64,000 bases of DNA. Origin: Candidula unifasciata. Taxonomy: Eukaryota > Mollusca > Gastropoda > Stylommatophora > Geomitridae. The notes below the pieces were generated by a model. The model saw only the letters and a list, made by a program, of their open reading frames with translations, was not told where the DNA came from and did no database searches. A program made the position numbers and the translations under genes. Below are positions 23,520-36,300 of the stretch, in pieces (within the stretch, counting starts at the first letter, position 1; each line of letters starts with the position of its first letter). Location of the stretch: assembly GCA_905116865.2 (NCBI GenBank), contig CAJHNH020007645.1, positions 186,001 to 250,000 on the forward strand, given 5' to 3'.

Positions 23520-25725
23520 GTTATGTTTTCTTCAAATGTGTTACTGTGTATGTAGTATGTGTGCGTGTGTGTATGTGTCTGTGTGTGTAAGTTAAAGTAA
23601 TGATGCCATCGAATATAAAGTCTATGAAAAGAATGCACTAAACAATCGTCTTCATCAGCATGTGCTATGCCAAGATGCAAGAGACAGACATACAGAATGA
23701 GCAATTCGGTGAATATGCTCAAGAAAATTCAAGCCGGCTTCGTCAGGCAAGATTTAGATTCTTCCATTGAATGCATCACAAATAACCTGCTTAACTTTTA
23801 TCTTTGTGCCGGGCAATGCAGGTGATCAAGACAATGCTGTTAACCAATCTGCAGTCATTTCCTACTTTTCCCCCTTAAACAAAAATAATAATAATAAGAT
23901 CATGTATAAAGTTTCTTCCTTCCTTAGCAAAAAGCTTTGGCAGTATTGTAGAGACCAAGTCTTGCGCATATGGCATGACCCTTCTCTAGGCTTGGCGTGT
24001 TTACTTCAGAGAAAAGGTAACACCAATACACTTGGAATAAAGCATGCTGCAGAATTTGCTGGATCAAAAGAGCAGTGCTCTGTCTGTCTGTTGGAGCTTA
24101 CCTTCTAGGCAGACTGTGTATACTTCAAAGCTAGAACGTTTTACTTAGCAGAAAAGATGTAGTTAGTTTATAAGCAACAATACAACTAAACTACTCATAA
24201 ATGGTTCATTTTTTTCTTGCATCCTTAATTACTTCTCTGTAATCGGAGACAACAAAAACAACTCCCTTTTCGGTAGAAAGGAAGAAAGTAAGGGTGGAGG
24301 AGGAAGAAGAAAAGGATGGGACAGAAGATGCAGAAGAAGATGAGGAAGAAAAAGAAGAGGAAGAAATGACACATTCTCAACACAAGAAAAACACACGCTG
24401 CATTTGTCTTTTTAGTGAATTTGTATTGTCCAAAAACACAGATTCATTCAGTGAATTTCAGATCACAAACATGTTCCTGTACTTTAAATTTAAATATTGA
24501 GTTATCTCAAAAATTGCTTGTCTAAGGTAAATTTTTGTTTTCTGATGTCTAAAACAATTGAGTTTTTTCTTTTTAAATATGAGTTTTATTTTTAAAATTA
24601 CAAAAAGCGAGTTACGCTATCTCAATGCTGTGTTGTAATTTTACCATCTTGTTTCAATGTCAGAAACATGTTAGTTCTGTAAAATCTAGAACATTCTAGA
24701 AATAAACGTAGTCTCAAACATATATCTATGTATATAGTGCTTTCACAAATGTGTTTTAGTGTTTAGAATATATGAAATTGGCTTTGCATTGTTAGCAGAC
24801 ATTTTGATGTTTGAAATTTCAAGCATATTCTAATGCTTGCATTCATGTCAGAAAAATGTGTTGGTGTCTTAAATGCGTTTTGGTATTTTAGATGTCACAA
24901 ATATATCTATGACTTTGCGTTGTCACAAGTATATGGAGAAGAATATATGCAGAAGCTCCAATGAGTGCTTAAAAAATTCAACTTTATTAAAATCATTTGG
25001 TTCTGTTGTCAAAATTATAATTTTTTAGGCTGGTAATGAGTTTCAGGAAATGAACAAATTGGTGTAATCTTGTCACATAGTTTCTAATAGAATAGCAGAA
25101 GCTTGTATACTGTGCACTTAATATTAGCAGGTTGCAGACTGACATTCAGTGAAAAAATACAACTATAGTCACAATCTTAATTCTGTGTTTGGGGATCTTG
25201 GCTGAGAATAAAACTGGTAATAAACTTGCATTATACAGAAAGAAACAATAATACACATAAACATCAATACAAACATAATTCAGCATTCTACTCTCAATGT
25301 TTTTGAATTAATTTAGATAACATACATATCCACCAATGTTACATAATATTCACAACAGTTTTCCTTAGATAATTATATAGACACATGGCTTGATTTGAAA
25401 TGCACAAATGCTTAAAATTATTGCAGAAAAAAATTTTCATTTTGTTACTGTTGTTGAAAACTTGCATCCCAGAAAATAAAGGAAACATAAAGAGATAATT
25501 CATGAAACAGTAAATCAAATACACTCACTCAAACCAAAGAAATCAACTCCTTTAGGTGAGTTGATTCTGCAAGATTGACATATTCTGTACAACATAGATA
25601 TTGTGGAATAAAAGATATAAGGTAATATATAATTGAGTAAATGTAATTAACTAGCATACACATCTAAACATTAACTGAATACATAATTAATTCACTCTCT
25701 CCCAAATACACTTATGTCTCTCACA

Positions 25726-25763
<38 letters not shown>

Positions 25764-26060
25764 CATGCCGTCTCCACAAAAAAAGGTGGGTAGTAATGGA
25801 TCTCCATCATACTTTTTTTTGTTGTTGCTCTGAATGTATACTCTCTTGGACTGCTGTTCATCCATCTCTTGATGTCATTTTCTTTCTTCTATCGCTGCCT
25901 TCGATTAACTTAGTGTTATTTTATCCTTGTTTGTTTGCCTTAAATGTTTCGCTCCAGCACGGTTTTCAGAAGTGTGCTATCTCTTTTAAAATAACCAAAA
26001 TATTTCACTTGTCTCTTTTCATTTAACTAATAGTTTTCACTTTATTCCCATTCTCTTCAG
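23520..26060. other. Intergenic, largely unique AT-rich sequence
   Basis: Between the convergent genes. It contains a GAA/GAG-rich stretch (24285-24365), whose acidic frame is low-complexity, and (AATC)n at 25728-25762. No gene motif recognised. Confidence 0.45.
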
Positions 26061-26061
26061 A

Positions 26062-26395
26062 ATCTGCTAACCAAACACACTTAGCTCTCTCACCCGCTGT
26101 TTACCAAACACATTTAGCTCTCTCACTCACTATTTACCAAACACATGTAGCTCTCTCACCCACTGTTTACCAAACACATTTAGCTCTCTCACTCACTATT
26201 TATCAAACACATGTAGCTCTCTCACCCACTGTTTACCAAACACATTTAGCTCTCTCACTCACTATTTACCAAACACATGTAGCTCTCTCACCCACTGTTT
26301 ACCAAACACATTTAGCTCTCTCACTCACTATTTATCAAACACATGTAGCTCTCTCACCCACTGTTTACCAAACACACTTAACTCTCTCACCCGCT
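26062..26395 (+). repeat. 33-bp minisatellite arranged as 66-bp dimers, about 10 copies
   Basis: Alternating units: one with AAACACATTTAGCTCTCTCA then CTCACTATTTACC, the other with AAACACATGTAGCTCTCTCA then CCCACTGTTTACC. The strict alternation shows that amplification acted on the dimer. Confidence 0.92.
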
Positions 26396-27220
26396 GCCTA
26401 CAAAAGACAGTTCTGTTTCACCCTACACTTTCATCTTCATCCTACACCTCCACAAACCGACAACACTGTTACATTTTCTATTTACATATATGGCACAATT
26501 TAACTCATGTTTGACACTGAAGCTTGACGCCGGTCAGCAATTTATGGCAATACAAAAATATCAGATAAATGTACAATTATGATATAGACAGATAAGAATT
26601 AACACATTACTTAATAATAGGTTCACAATAACAGATAGCTTATACATTACAACATGTGTATGGTAATGACATTAGTGCAGATGACATTAATGTGGACAAG
26701 AATATCCTGATGACATGTCATTGGCACTATGTTAAAATATCCCAAGTGCAATCTAACAGTTTTCACCCAAGTGGAATTTCAGGTCTTTTATTTGTCACTG
26801 GTCAAATGCCAAATGCACACAAGTGAATTTCTACTCCAAATAGTCTAAATAAAGTATTACTTTTCACAAAACTGCAGTTTTCATTAGCCACAGTGCAATT
26901 TTTTCAGAAAGATCTTATTGTTCAAAGACAGTTTTCTCAAAAGACAGATTTATTATTGAGGTAACTTTGGCATCATGCCAACAACATAAGCAGGTAACAT
27001 CAGTGTAGAAAAGATTATGAACTCTTTCAGGCCCAGGAAATTTAAAAAAAAAATGTGACATAAGTTTTTCTTCTTAATGCAATTTATCACCTACTAGGTT
27101 CTCTTACTTTGAACATTTGGTCAGAATATTTTAAAGAAAGCTGGCTTCCCTCCATGGTCACTTTCACTTATCATTTATCTTTATTAATCCATTCAATACC
27201 AATCAACTCACCATAAGTTG
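26396..27220. other. Intergenic, nothing recognised
   Basis: AT-rich unique sequence between two tandem arrays, with no coding signal. Confidence 0.4.
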
Positions 27221-27320
27221 ATTGGCTATTATTGGCTATTATTGGCTATTATTGGCTATTATTGGCTATTATTGGCTATTATTGGCTATTATTGGCTATT
27301 ATTGGCTATTATTGGCTATT
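27221..27320 (+). repeat. 10-bp tandem repeat, 10 perfect copies
   Basis: ATTGGCTATT repeated ten times without a mismatch. Confidence 0.97.
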
Positions 27321-28087
27321 GCTTACGTGATATGCTCTGTTGAACAGTTTGCCTCTCATGCAGCTGTTACAATAGAGTGACACCTGGGATAGCTTGGGTT
27401 AACTTCTTTCATCCCTTAGTGTTATTGTATTCTTCTGGAATTAAACACTCATTACTGTAGGTATCAAATATTTAGGAATAAATGAGTTAATGTGGTAACT
27501 GCATGCAATGAGTTTAAAGGTTACTCCCTAGATTAAGAGCTTTGCTAAACACTGAGCTCTTCTTGTAGCTGTTATAATAAACTGCTTTTATAATTGTTGC
27601 CTCACTCATTCTGTCATTTATTATTGTGCTTTAACCGTTCTTGAACTAAACATTCATAACTGTAGGTAACACATATTTAGGAATCAACGAATTAAAGTGA
27701 TATCTTCCTGGGATGGAAAGAGTTTAATGTACTGTATTTGCATATATTTTCCATTTCTGGAGACCCTTGATGGAATGTCACTGCATCATAGTTTAAACTA
27801 CACCATGTTTTTTCCCCTCCTGCTTTTATAAGAAATAAGATATATTTGAGAATATACTGACAACATGTGGTATACAGATAAAGGATGTCCTTAGAAACAT
27901 CTTCTGAGTGTGTGATAGTTATCCGAGCTTTCAAAAACTGAATATTAGGAAAACTGTTGTAATTCTTGCTCTAATACCTCTTGACTTGTGACTGCATGCC
28001 TAGTAATCTTTACAGACGTCACATGTACTCTGTACAAAATGGTGCTGACAGTAGGGATGATTAAATTAAAAATCCTAACCTGCATTT

Positions 28088-28335
28088 TATGTGGCAATTG
28101 CCAAAAGCCTGTCGTAAGAGTCGACTAATTGGGGAGCTTCCTTTGTAGTTGGAGTGCATCTGCCGGAGAGGCAAGGAACCAATAGTCTGTATTCAAGAGA
28201 ATGAGATCTGTAAAACTGATGCACACACAACAGTCAGGTTCTGGAGCAGGACTGCAGTTCAGTAGTGGACGAGCAACCAGAACCTTCCGCCAGAGTTTAC
28301 AGCTGGTGAACGCAAAGAAGAAGAAGAAGAAGTAG
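28088..28335 (+). mobile_element. SINE-C copy with (GAA)n tail
   Basis: Begins around CCTGTCGTAAGAGTCGACTA, contains AGAGGCAAGGAACCAATAGT and CAGGACTGCAGTTCAG, and ends GCTGGTGAACGCAAAGAAG with an AAG tail. It is a fuller copy of the family in this window. Confidence 0.75.
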
Positions 28336-28569
28336 CACCTTTGGTGTCTCTTGTGAAGGTTTATTTTAGGTTTTCTCTGGGACATCCTTTTTTCCTCAAA
28401 TAAATTTGTATTCTATTGATAAAGATAACCATTTTAAGCCTACACAATATTGATTATGCCAGGTTGGACAAGTTTTTTTTTTTCCCTAATACAGCCAAAA
28501 TTATAGTGAAAAGTAGTGACAATGAATGACTGTGGATTGTCTGAAAGGGATACAAAAATAGGGGGCTGC

Positions 28570-28935
28570 ATAGTCTTCAGGCATAGTGTCTGCCTCTGGG
28601 TTCAATCACTGAGAAGGGATGTTTTTTTCACATGGACTTGGACTTCTAGTAATTCCCCCTGGTCTCTGGGTTCCCCCTGGTCTCTGGATAATGAGATCGG
28701 ATGCCAGTGTGCATTGTTGCGCACGTTTAAAAAATCCATTGGCAGCTGGAAATCTAAAAGAGTTGCCTAACGGTGCTGTTCAGGCAAAATTATGAGTTTA
28801 CCAAAAATATTTCAGGATCTTCGCTGGTGCTACAGAGCCTGTGCACTGTGCTGAGCTTCAACGGACTCAGACTTGAGTTAGAAGAAGAACGGAGCACTTA
28901 TGCATTACATCCGTGTGCCATGATGTTGATCGGTT
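28570..28935 (+). mobile_element. SINE-D copy
   Basis: Matches 47045-47350 block by block: CATGGACTTGGACTTCTAGT, CAGTGTGCATTGTTGCGCAC, GAACGGAGCACTTATG and CCATGATGTTGATCGGTTGT. A tRNA-like B box, GGGTTCAATCAC, is near the start. Confidence 0.7.
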
Positions 28936-30026
28936 GTTCATAACCTCAAACCTCAAAGAGATAAGAAAGGAGGCAGCATAGGGATGTGGACAAATGACTA
29001 TTAACATTATTGTACAATCAAAGAAAGACATAAAAAGTAGCTGGTACAAATCAAAATTTGCAAACATTTGTCATATTAAATAATTACATTTCAACTCATT
29101 CATGTCATTCCCCCCCCCCTTTTCCCCTTCTCAAAAAAAATTGCTGTTATGAATGTTTTGATGTTTATGTTATAATATTGTTTAATGCTGAGAATGTTTC
29201 TGTTTACATTGACATGTTATCAATGTTATCATCTGACATGTGCAGACTATGCTGATCTATACAGTCACAACAACAAAACTGAAATACAAAAAAATTGCAG
29301 ACTATCTTTGTTCTCTTCAGGATCTTAGAATTATATGTGAGAGTAACCAAATCATATCTCATGCATGTGCACGTTCGTTCGCTCACACTCACAAGGAAGT
29401 CACAATTCACTTCAGAAACATTTGGAAGCCTCCAACACGACTAGATGTTGTGTGTGTGTTTTTTTTTTGGGGTCTGATTGTTCTTCTACTTCTTCCTTTT
29501 TTTTCTTTTCTGTTTTGTCTATTACTTCATTTACCGCAGCAGAATGTTGGGGGTGGGGGAAAAGAAGATGTAAGGATTTTCTGTGTATTCTTTTTAATGC
29601 ATTGTGTAAGTTGATCTTTATTTCTTTGAAGTTGCTAGTGATGATGTCATACCATATTTTGATTTTCATCTTGCTCTGTGCTCATTATATTTCTTCAACA
29701 TAGTTCTCTCCCACAGCTCAAAGGTCAAACCATCTCGTCTTTAATTATCTGTACAACTTGTTTCAGTCCTAGAAATCTTCACATTTTTCATATTTTCAGT
29801 TCGGCATTTTTTTATTTTTTTTTTGGTGTGTGAACCCAGCTGCCATCCAAAGACATCTCATTTCTGCTGTTATGATTTTCTACTCATTGATTGTAGTAAG
29901 GAAGTTTTCATGTTTGACATAGGTAGCACAGAGCTGGCTTGAAAATAGTTATCATGAGACATGCCTTGGTAGACATATCTTTCTATGTCAAAAGTGGTGT
30001 TTGACAGATTATTAAATATTGAAAAT
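28936..30026. other. Intergenic, nothing recognised
   Basis: AT-rich sequence 3' of the P450 gene. Small overlapping frames at 29240-29703 show no motif. Confidence 0.4.
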
Positions 30027-30032
30027 TTTATT
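30027..30032 (-). promoter_or_regulatory. Candidate poly(A) signal of the P450 gene
   Basis: AATAAA on the minus strand about 95 bp beyond the P450 stop codon. Other AT-rich variants lie nearby, so the assignment is tentative. Confidence 0.45.
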
Positions 30033-30125
30033 TAGAAAACCTATAACTGAATTTCTCTTTGTGACTGTATACATCAAAATAGCTTGTACATATAAAAAGG
30101 AACAGTCACATAGCTTATTAAACAA

Positions 30126-30347
30126 TTAACTCCGTCTGGTGAAAGACACAGGCAAATTATCATTAGCCTTGGTCACTGGCAAGTGTATAACCTTGGCATT
30201 TGGGTTGTGTAACTTCCACATGACCAGACGAGCAAGCTCCACAAGAAATATGGTCATCTCCATCAAGGCCAAGGATTTTCCCAAACACAGACGAGGCCCA
30301 CTTCCGAAAGGCATGTAGCTGCATGATGCACTTGTACGCAGAGTTTC
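30126..30347 (-). CDS. P450 terminal exon: heme-binding loop and stop
   Basis: Acceptor CACATTTCAG. It encodes YMPFGSGPRLCLGKSLAL, the F-x-x-G-x-R-x-C-x-G heme signature with the axial Cys, then the L-helix and a C-terminus ending SFTRRS and TAA. An AATAAA on this strand lies at 30032-30027, about 95 bp past the stop. Confidence 0.92.
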   Translation of the reverse strand, partial: ETLRTSASCSYMPFGSGPRLCLGKSLALMEMTIFLVELARLVMWKLHNPNAKVIHLPVTKANDNLPVSFTRRS

Positions 30348-33300
30348 CTGAAATGTGAAGTATCGATATTTTAATAAGACTGTCGTCTCCTGGAGGAGCT
30401 GTGAAACAATATGTGGCCATGCCCAGTAGACCTGACAACTAAGCTTTGGGGATACCCAAGAGACATGAACTGACATCCTAGTTCATGGCCCACAGTGGAT
30501 TAAGTCCATGACTAGAGGTCACTGAAGATGAAGAAGTTTTAGATGACTGTAAATAAAAAGGAACGAACAAACGGACTTTATTTTCAAAGGGTTACAATTT
30601 GGGCACGCAGACCCATCTTACCCTTTGAAACACCCATCTTTCACACAGCAGTTTTATTTTATAAATAAAGCCTGTTATATTCATATAATAATATGCATAT
30701 TATGAATATCGAGCAAAAATACAAAAGCACAGGTGGTAAAATATTTGTGCACACTCACATGTGCACACATACACCCACATCAAGGATAAGCAGATAGTGA
30801 TACAATTAGGATGAGATTAAGAGAAAGATGAGCAGCAGCACCATCTCAGAGGGTGTGCAACCAGCATGAGAGATAGAACACTTTGGAGAACCATTGTAGT
30901 CAACATTCATTGTGAAGACAGCACCTGATTAACGAAATGATTTCTCTTGTGGGTTCAGCAGTCTTATTTGGGAGATGGGGAGAACAGACCCACTGCTCCT
31001 TTAGTGAACATGTCAATACAGGTGACTAATTAAAGGCTTGGCGCAACTGGGTGTGTTGTGCAGAAAGGCACAGAAATCACAGTCTAAATTTAAACCGGAA
31101 CACAATTTGCCCTTAAGAGGGTAAATGCAGAAGAAACAAGAAATATAAAAATGATAGTAACAAAGTCAAATTTTATTGATTTCTCTAAGTTAAAAGTGGG
31201 ATATGTTTCCTATTTATAAAAGTGCTAAATTACACTTCCCAGCTTTGTCAGAATAGTTATTGGAAATTTTGTTTTCCTGTCTTCTACTTCTTCTGTGAGT
31301 CCACCGCTGACTTATGTTTATTCATTGTTTTAAGGCTCCTACAATTCAGCTCTGCCCAGAATTTGACCACTAAAGCTACCACCATCTCAACCTTCCTAGT
31401 GCCCCCAGGGGGTGGTAGCGCCCACTTTAGGAAATACAGGTCTAGTTTAGCCACTACACTATCGCGGCTCTCATTGCTATAGGAAAATGACATATTTGAA
31501 GTTTGAAGTAAGATAAAAGCAAAAAATAATTATTCTTTAGGTGGCCTGATGAAATGTGTAGGTACTCAAGTGAAATAACTCCAGTAATTGTTATTTGTTA
31601 GTGACTGTTGTTAATTATTAGAAATACATAGAAACCTTGTTGCAAATAGCACAGTTAACTTTGAGCTTTCATCCAGAATGCAGCTGCAAGTTTCACCCCT
31701 CGACGGATAATAATTTGAGAAGAGTTTTTGTGACACAGAAATATATGCACAGTCTGGTAAATTTTCTATTTTATAAGTATTTATAAAAGTAAATATTTAA
31801 CACAATAAACCTAATGCATATCAGGAAAAGGAAATTGTCTTTTATTTTACTTACAGTTCAGAATACAAATGAATATTCTTTTTCTTAGCATTCAGTGGCT
31901 GTAAACTGTGGCAGAAAGTCACAGTTAACTTATATTATGGATTTTCTCTTTATTTGGGTATCCACATACCAACCTTTTTTCACACTATTTCTTTTTTTGG
32001 AGGGTAGTTTTATGTTTTTCTATTTCAGGAGTTTCTGGATGTTTTATACTGCTCATACTGTTATGTATTTATGAATGTCTGGTCGATATTCAATGCTGAG
32101 AGAAAAACAGGTGGACTTTTAATCAGGTTGCAACTGGAACTGTTGGCATAGAAACTCTTCATTGGCTGCTGAGAAAGGGCACAAAGCACAAATGAATATT
32201 CTTTTTCTTAGCATTCAGTGGCTGTAAACTGTGGCAGAAAGTCACAGTTAACTTATATTATGGATTTTCTCTTTATTTGGGTATCCACATACCAACCTTT
32301 TTTCACACTATTTCTTTTTTTTTGGAGGGTAGTTTTATGTTTTTCTATTTCAGGAGTTTCTGGATGTTTTATACTGCTCATACTGTTATGTATTTATGAA
32401 TGTCTGGTCGATATTCAATGCTGAGAGAAAAACAGGTGGACTTTTAATCAGGTTGCAACTGGAACTGTTGGCATAGAAACTCTTCATTGGCTGCTGAGAA
32501 AGGGCACAAAGCATGTGTGGGACTGTATATTTGTGTTTTATTCATTCCTCCACATTCATTCTGAATGGAAAGTAGGAAGTAACAGAGATATATCTTCTCC
32601 ACAGAGTGCTAGACAATCCATATAAAAAAAAATGTTTAAATCCCAAGCAACTGCAAAAGGCTAATTCACATCAAGCTAAGACAATGGTCTTTTTTTGGGC
32701 ACCTAAGAGGTAGGGTACTTTAGAGAATGGTGGGACATTTAAAAAGACAGAGAGTGTCTGCAGAAGAAGAAAAACAATGCTAGAAAGGTTGTCATGGAAG
32801 CCAGAAGAAATTCAGCAGCAGAACTTATCAAGAGCACACATCCAGTTGTGCATTTAAATGTCACATTAGGCTCATATTCTGTTCCGCCATTCTTGTGCAG
32901 TATTTTCTATATCATGGACAGGTAGGTAGTTAGGTAGTGGTACCCCACCAGGACATCACACAAGTCATAAACACCCGGTGACACAGAGTGCCACCATGCG
33001 CAAAAGGATCCCCCATGGAGAGGTCCCAGAAACAATTTTCAGCCGTTAGGCCATATCTATGGCTAGGACATATTTTTGGACCGGCTTTTTCAGGGCCGCG
33101 GGCAAAAGCCAGGGTGGGGCTTCAAAATAACAAATAATTGCATTCCAGGAGGAGACGACTTTCTAATAACAAAGAATCATGGATAGAATCCAATCCAGCG
33201 TCTGTACCATCTCTAAAAAAAATGAGCTTAACAGATAATATATTAACCTACTTATAACTTAAATAGATCAGGTTAAAGGAGGTAATATTCTTATACCATT

Positions 33301-36300
33301 TACAAAGATTAGGAAATAAATTACCTCCAGAGTTTTGTCCATCCATCTTTGGGGAAAAAACATCTCTCTGTTCTCAAACACAGTCGTGCTGAATTGTGTC
33401 TCCCTGACGCCGTACATGACCTTCCATTCTTTGGGAATCCGGTAACCCTGTACAACACAGATTTCGGTTATAAAAAATTGTATGTCAACAGCATTCTGTG
33501 TGCTATGAGTTTTTTTACATTTACTAAATACATAAGATACATCATAGTTAGATATAAAGTGACTTTGAGTTTAGGGATAACTGTTTGTTCTCAAATTAAA
33601 ATAACAACTAAGGCAGAAAGGTTAATGTGACACTTAGAAAAGATGGGTTAATGTGACAACTAGGACAGAGGGGCATAACAAATAAGAAAGATTGGTTAAT
33701 GCAACAACTAGGATAGAGGGGTTAATGCTATAATGAGTATGGATTTGTTAATGTAACAGCTAGGATAGAGGGGTTAAGGTAATAATGAGGACAGGTTGGT
33801 TAATGTAACATCTAGGATAGAGGGGTTAATGTCATAATGAGGAGACTGGTTAAGTAACAACTAGGATAGAGAGTTAATGTAATAATGAGTACAGATTGGT
33901 TAATGCAACATCTAGGATAGAGAGTTAATGTAATAAAGAGTACAGATTGGTTCATGCAACAACTAAAATAGAGGGGTAATGTAAAATGAGGACAGATTGG
34001 TTAATGTAACAACTATGATAGAGGGGCTTTTGTAAAAATTAGGACAGAAGGATTAATGTAAATCTAGGACACATGGGTAATGCAACAATTAGGACATAGG
34101 AGTTTATATCGAACAGTACAAAGGGATTAAAGTTAACAATTAGAAGACATGCATGCATCCTCAGAATAAAAGAGTAAGAAATACCAATACTTACTCCAAC
34201 ATCGAGGGTAGTCTGTGCTTGCCTGAAAGATCCCCCAACAGGTGGGTGCAGACGCAGGACTTCCTTACACACTGACTGGCAACTATCTAAGCTCTGTATC
34301 AGCTCATAGTTGAGGTCTATACCTGATTCTGTAAAGTCATTCAGATATATAATTTCAGCACATGTGTGTGTGAGTGCGTGCGTGTGTGCATGTGCGTGTT
34401 GTGGTGTGGGGTTTCTTTTTGCAATAAAATACAGGTGTGGAAGTGTATGCAGGTACAGGAGGTGGTATGTTTTTGGTTAGATATAAATTTCCATTATAGA
34501 TAAATCTGAAATTCCTCCAATAGTTGAACTGTGTAGAGTTAGATATCAGTGTATATCATCGCTCAGAGAAATTTGGTTTCAGGTCACTGGGAGTGAATTT
34601 TCACTTTTGTAAGTTGAAATGCTTAGCACGTGTGGACACGATGTTAATTGTTAATATAATGTTATCTGTGAAACGCTTAGTTTTGTATTCAGTAAAGTAA
34701 ACAGATGTTCAATGTGATGACTATAATTCATTCGCTTGATTCAAGTTAGGTTTTGTAGTCCGTGCAGGTGGTTCATCTAGGTGTGTGCAGTCATAGTTGT
34801 TGTAATTGTGTAATTCACATATTCATCGCCATGGTTGTGATGAAATATTTTGTGGCCCCTACCTACAAGAACCCTTGTCTTTTCTTAACTTTTCCTGTTT
34901 TTGCTGTTCAGCGGGAAACTACCACATTTTGTCCTAGCCATATTTTCTTTTCCTTATCTACCTCTTTCTTTTTTTTTTCCTTCTTCCCGCTAGCCCAATA
35001 ATTTCAGCAGAGTGACACAGGATCAAACATTTGTGTTTTTATTTTGTGTGTGTGTGTGTGTGTGCGTGCGTGTGGTGTGTGTGTGTGCGTGCGTGCCTGC
35101 GTGCATGTGTGTGTGTTTGTGTGTGTAAAATAAAATACAGGCGTGAAAATGCTTGCAGGTACAGGAGTACAGGTGTATCAGTATCGATTGATAATTCAGT
35201 TTGTTCCCTTGGGCTGCTACCCAAATGTTTACCACACCATCCTGAGATTTCAAAATATCAGTCTGGATGGCAAACCGATAAGGCAGATCCCAGATATTCT
35301 GCTGAACCTCCAAAGAAGTTATAGTTAGGGCACCCATAATGGTCACACCAGGCAGGTGCAGTCCTGTGTGGGTAAGGACTTGTGTGAGAGTGAAACTGTG
35401 AGAATACGGGTGTCCTATACATTTCCATACATAGGAAAAAAAAATAAGCATATCACCAAGACACTACAAGCATAAGTTAGTTATTTAGTTAGTTAATCAA
35501 AAGATTATCCTCATAGCACATCGGACAAGTCCATACAAGCTCAGATCCTATCTTCAGTATATCCTCCAGTGTGTGCTGACTGATAACACCACTTCTGTGT
35601 TGGTTTACTGTTCTTCTTTGACTACCTGTATAGTGTTTATGTTTGGTGACATCTCTTTTGACCTGAAGTTCTTGTAATCTTTTAAGTGCTGCTGATTCAA
35701 TGTCATCTCTTGAATCATCTTCTTGTCCTGCTTCCTTGACAGCCCTAAGAATATCGGTCCAGCCCATTGCTTTTCCTGTACCCACAGTGGCCCTGCCATC
35801 AAGCCATCCACTCGTACAAGCTTAAGTCCAGCTGTGCTAATACATGTTCTTCTGCAGTGGCAGGCATGCATCAGAATGTGTTTTCAAAATGGGAGTCACG
35901 TCGAGTATATTGCATAAATAAAAATAGTTTTCATAAAAAATGTTTATCTTTCCTGCATATGGAAACTTATGACATCCACTGTCTTTACTGCATTTATAAA
36001 TTTTAGGACCTTGTCAAACAGAGGGGCCGTGAGCTTGAGGATTTGAGGCTGCATGGCTAATGCAGTAGCCATGAACTGTGCATCGTAGGATTTTTGTTTT
36101 TGCCCTGGACAGAAAACAATTGTCATGCATTACCCAGTTCTCCTGCATGAGGGTACAAATATGACAGCATAAAATTGACAAGAATGAGTGTCACAGTACA
36201 GATGTCAAAGTATTGAGTTCTTTAGTGTAGCCCCCTGAACAATAATCCATCAATATCTGCTAATCCCTGCTCAATGAATCATCTAAAACAGCCAAGCTTT

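Noticed and set aside
24294..24500. Acidic Glu-rich protein
   Set aside because: A simple GAA/GAG-rich stretch followed by AT-rich sequence; no motif or splice support.
35023..35451. Minus-strand frame with GLHLPGVTIMGALTITSLEV as an exon
   Set aside because: No P450 counterpart, and it runs into TG-repeat sequence; flanking exon phases do not need it.
35944..36126. Minus-strand frame (QFMATALAMQPQILKLTAPLF) as an extra P450 exon
   Set aside because: The I-helix exon (phase 1 end) joins the K-helix exon (phase 1 start) exactly without it, and P450s have no matching segment there.
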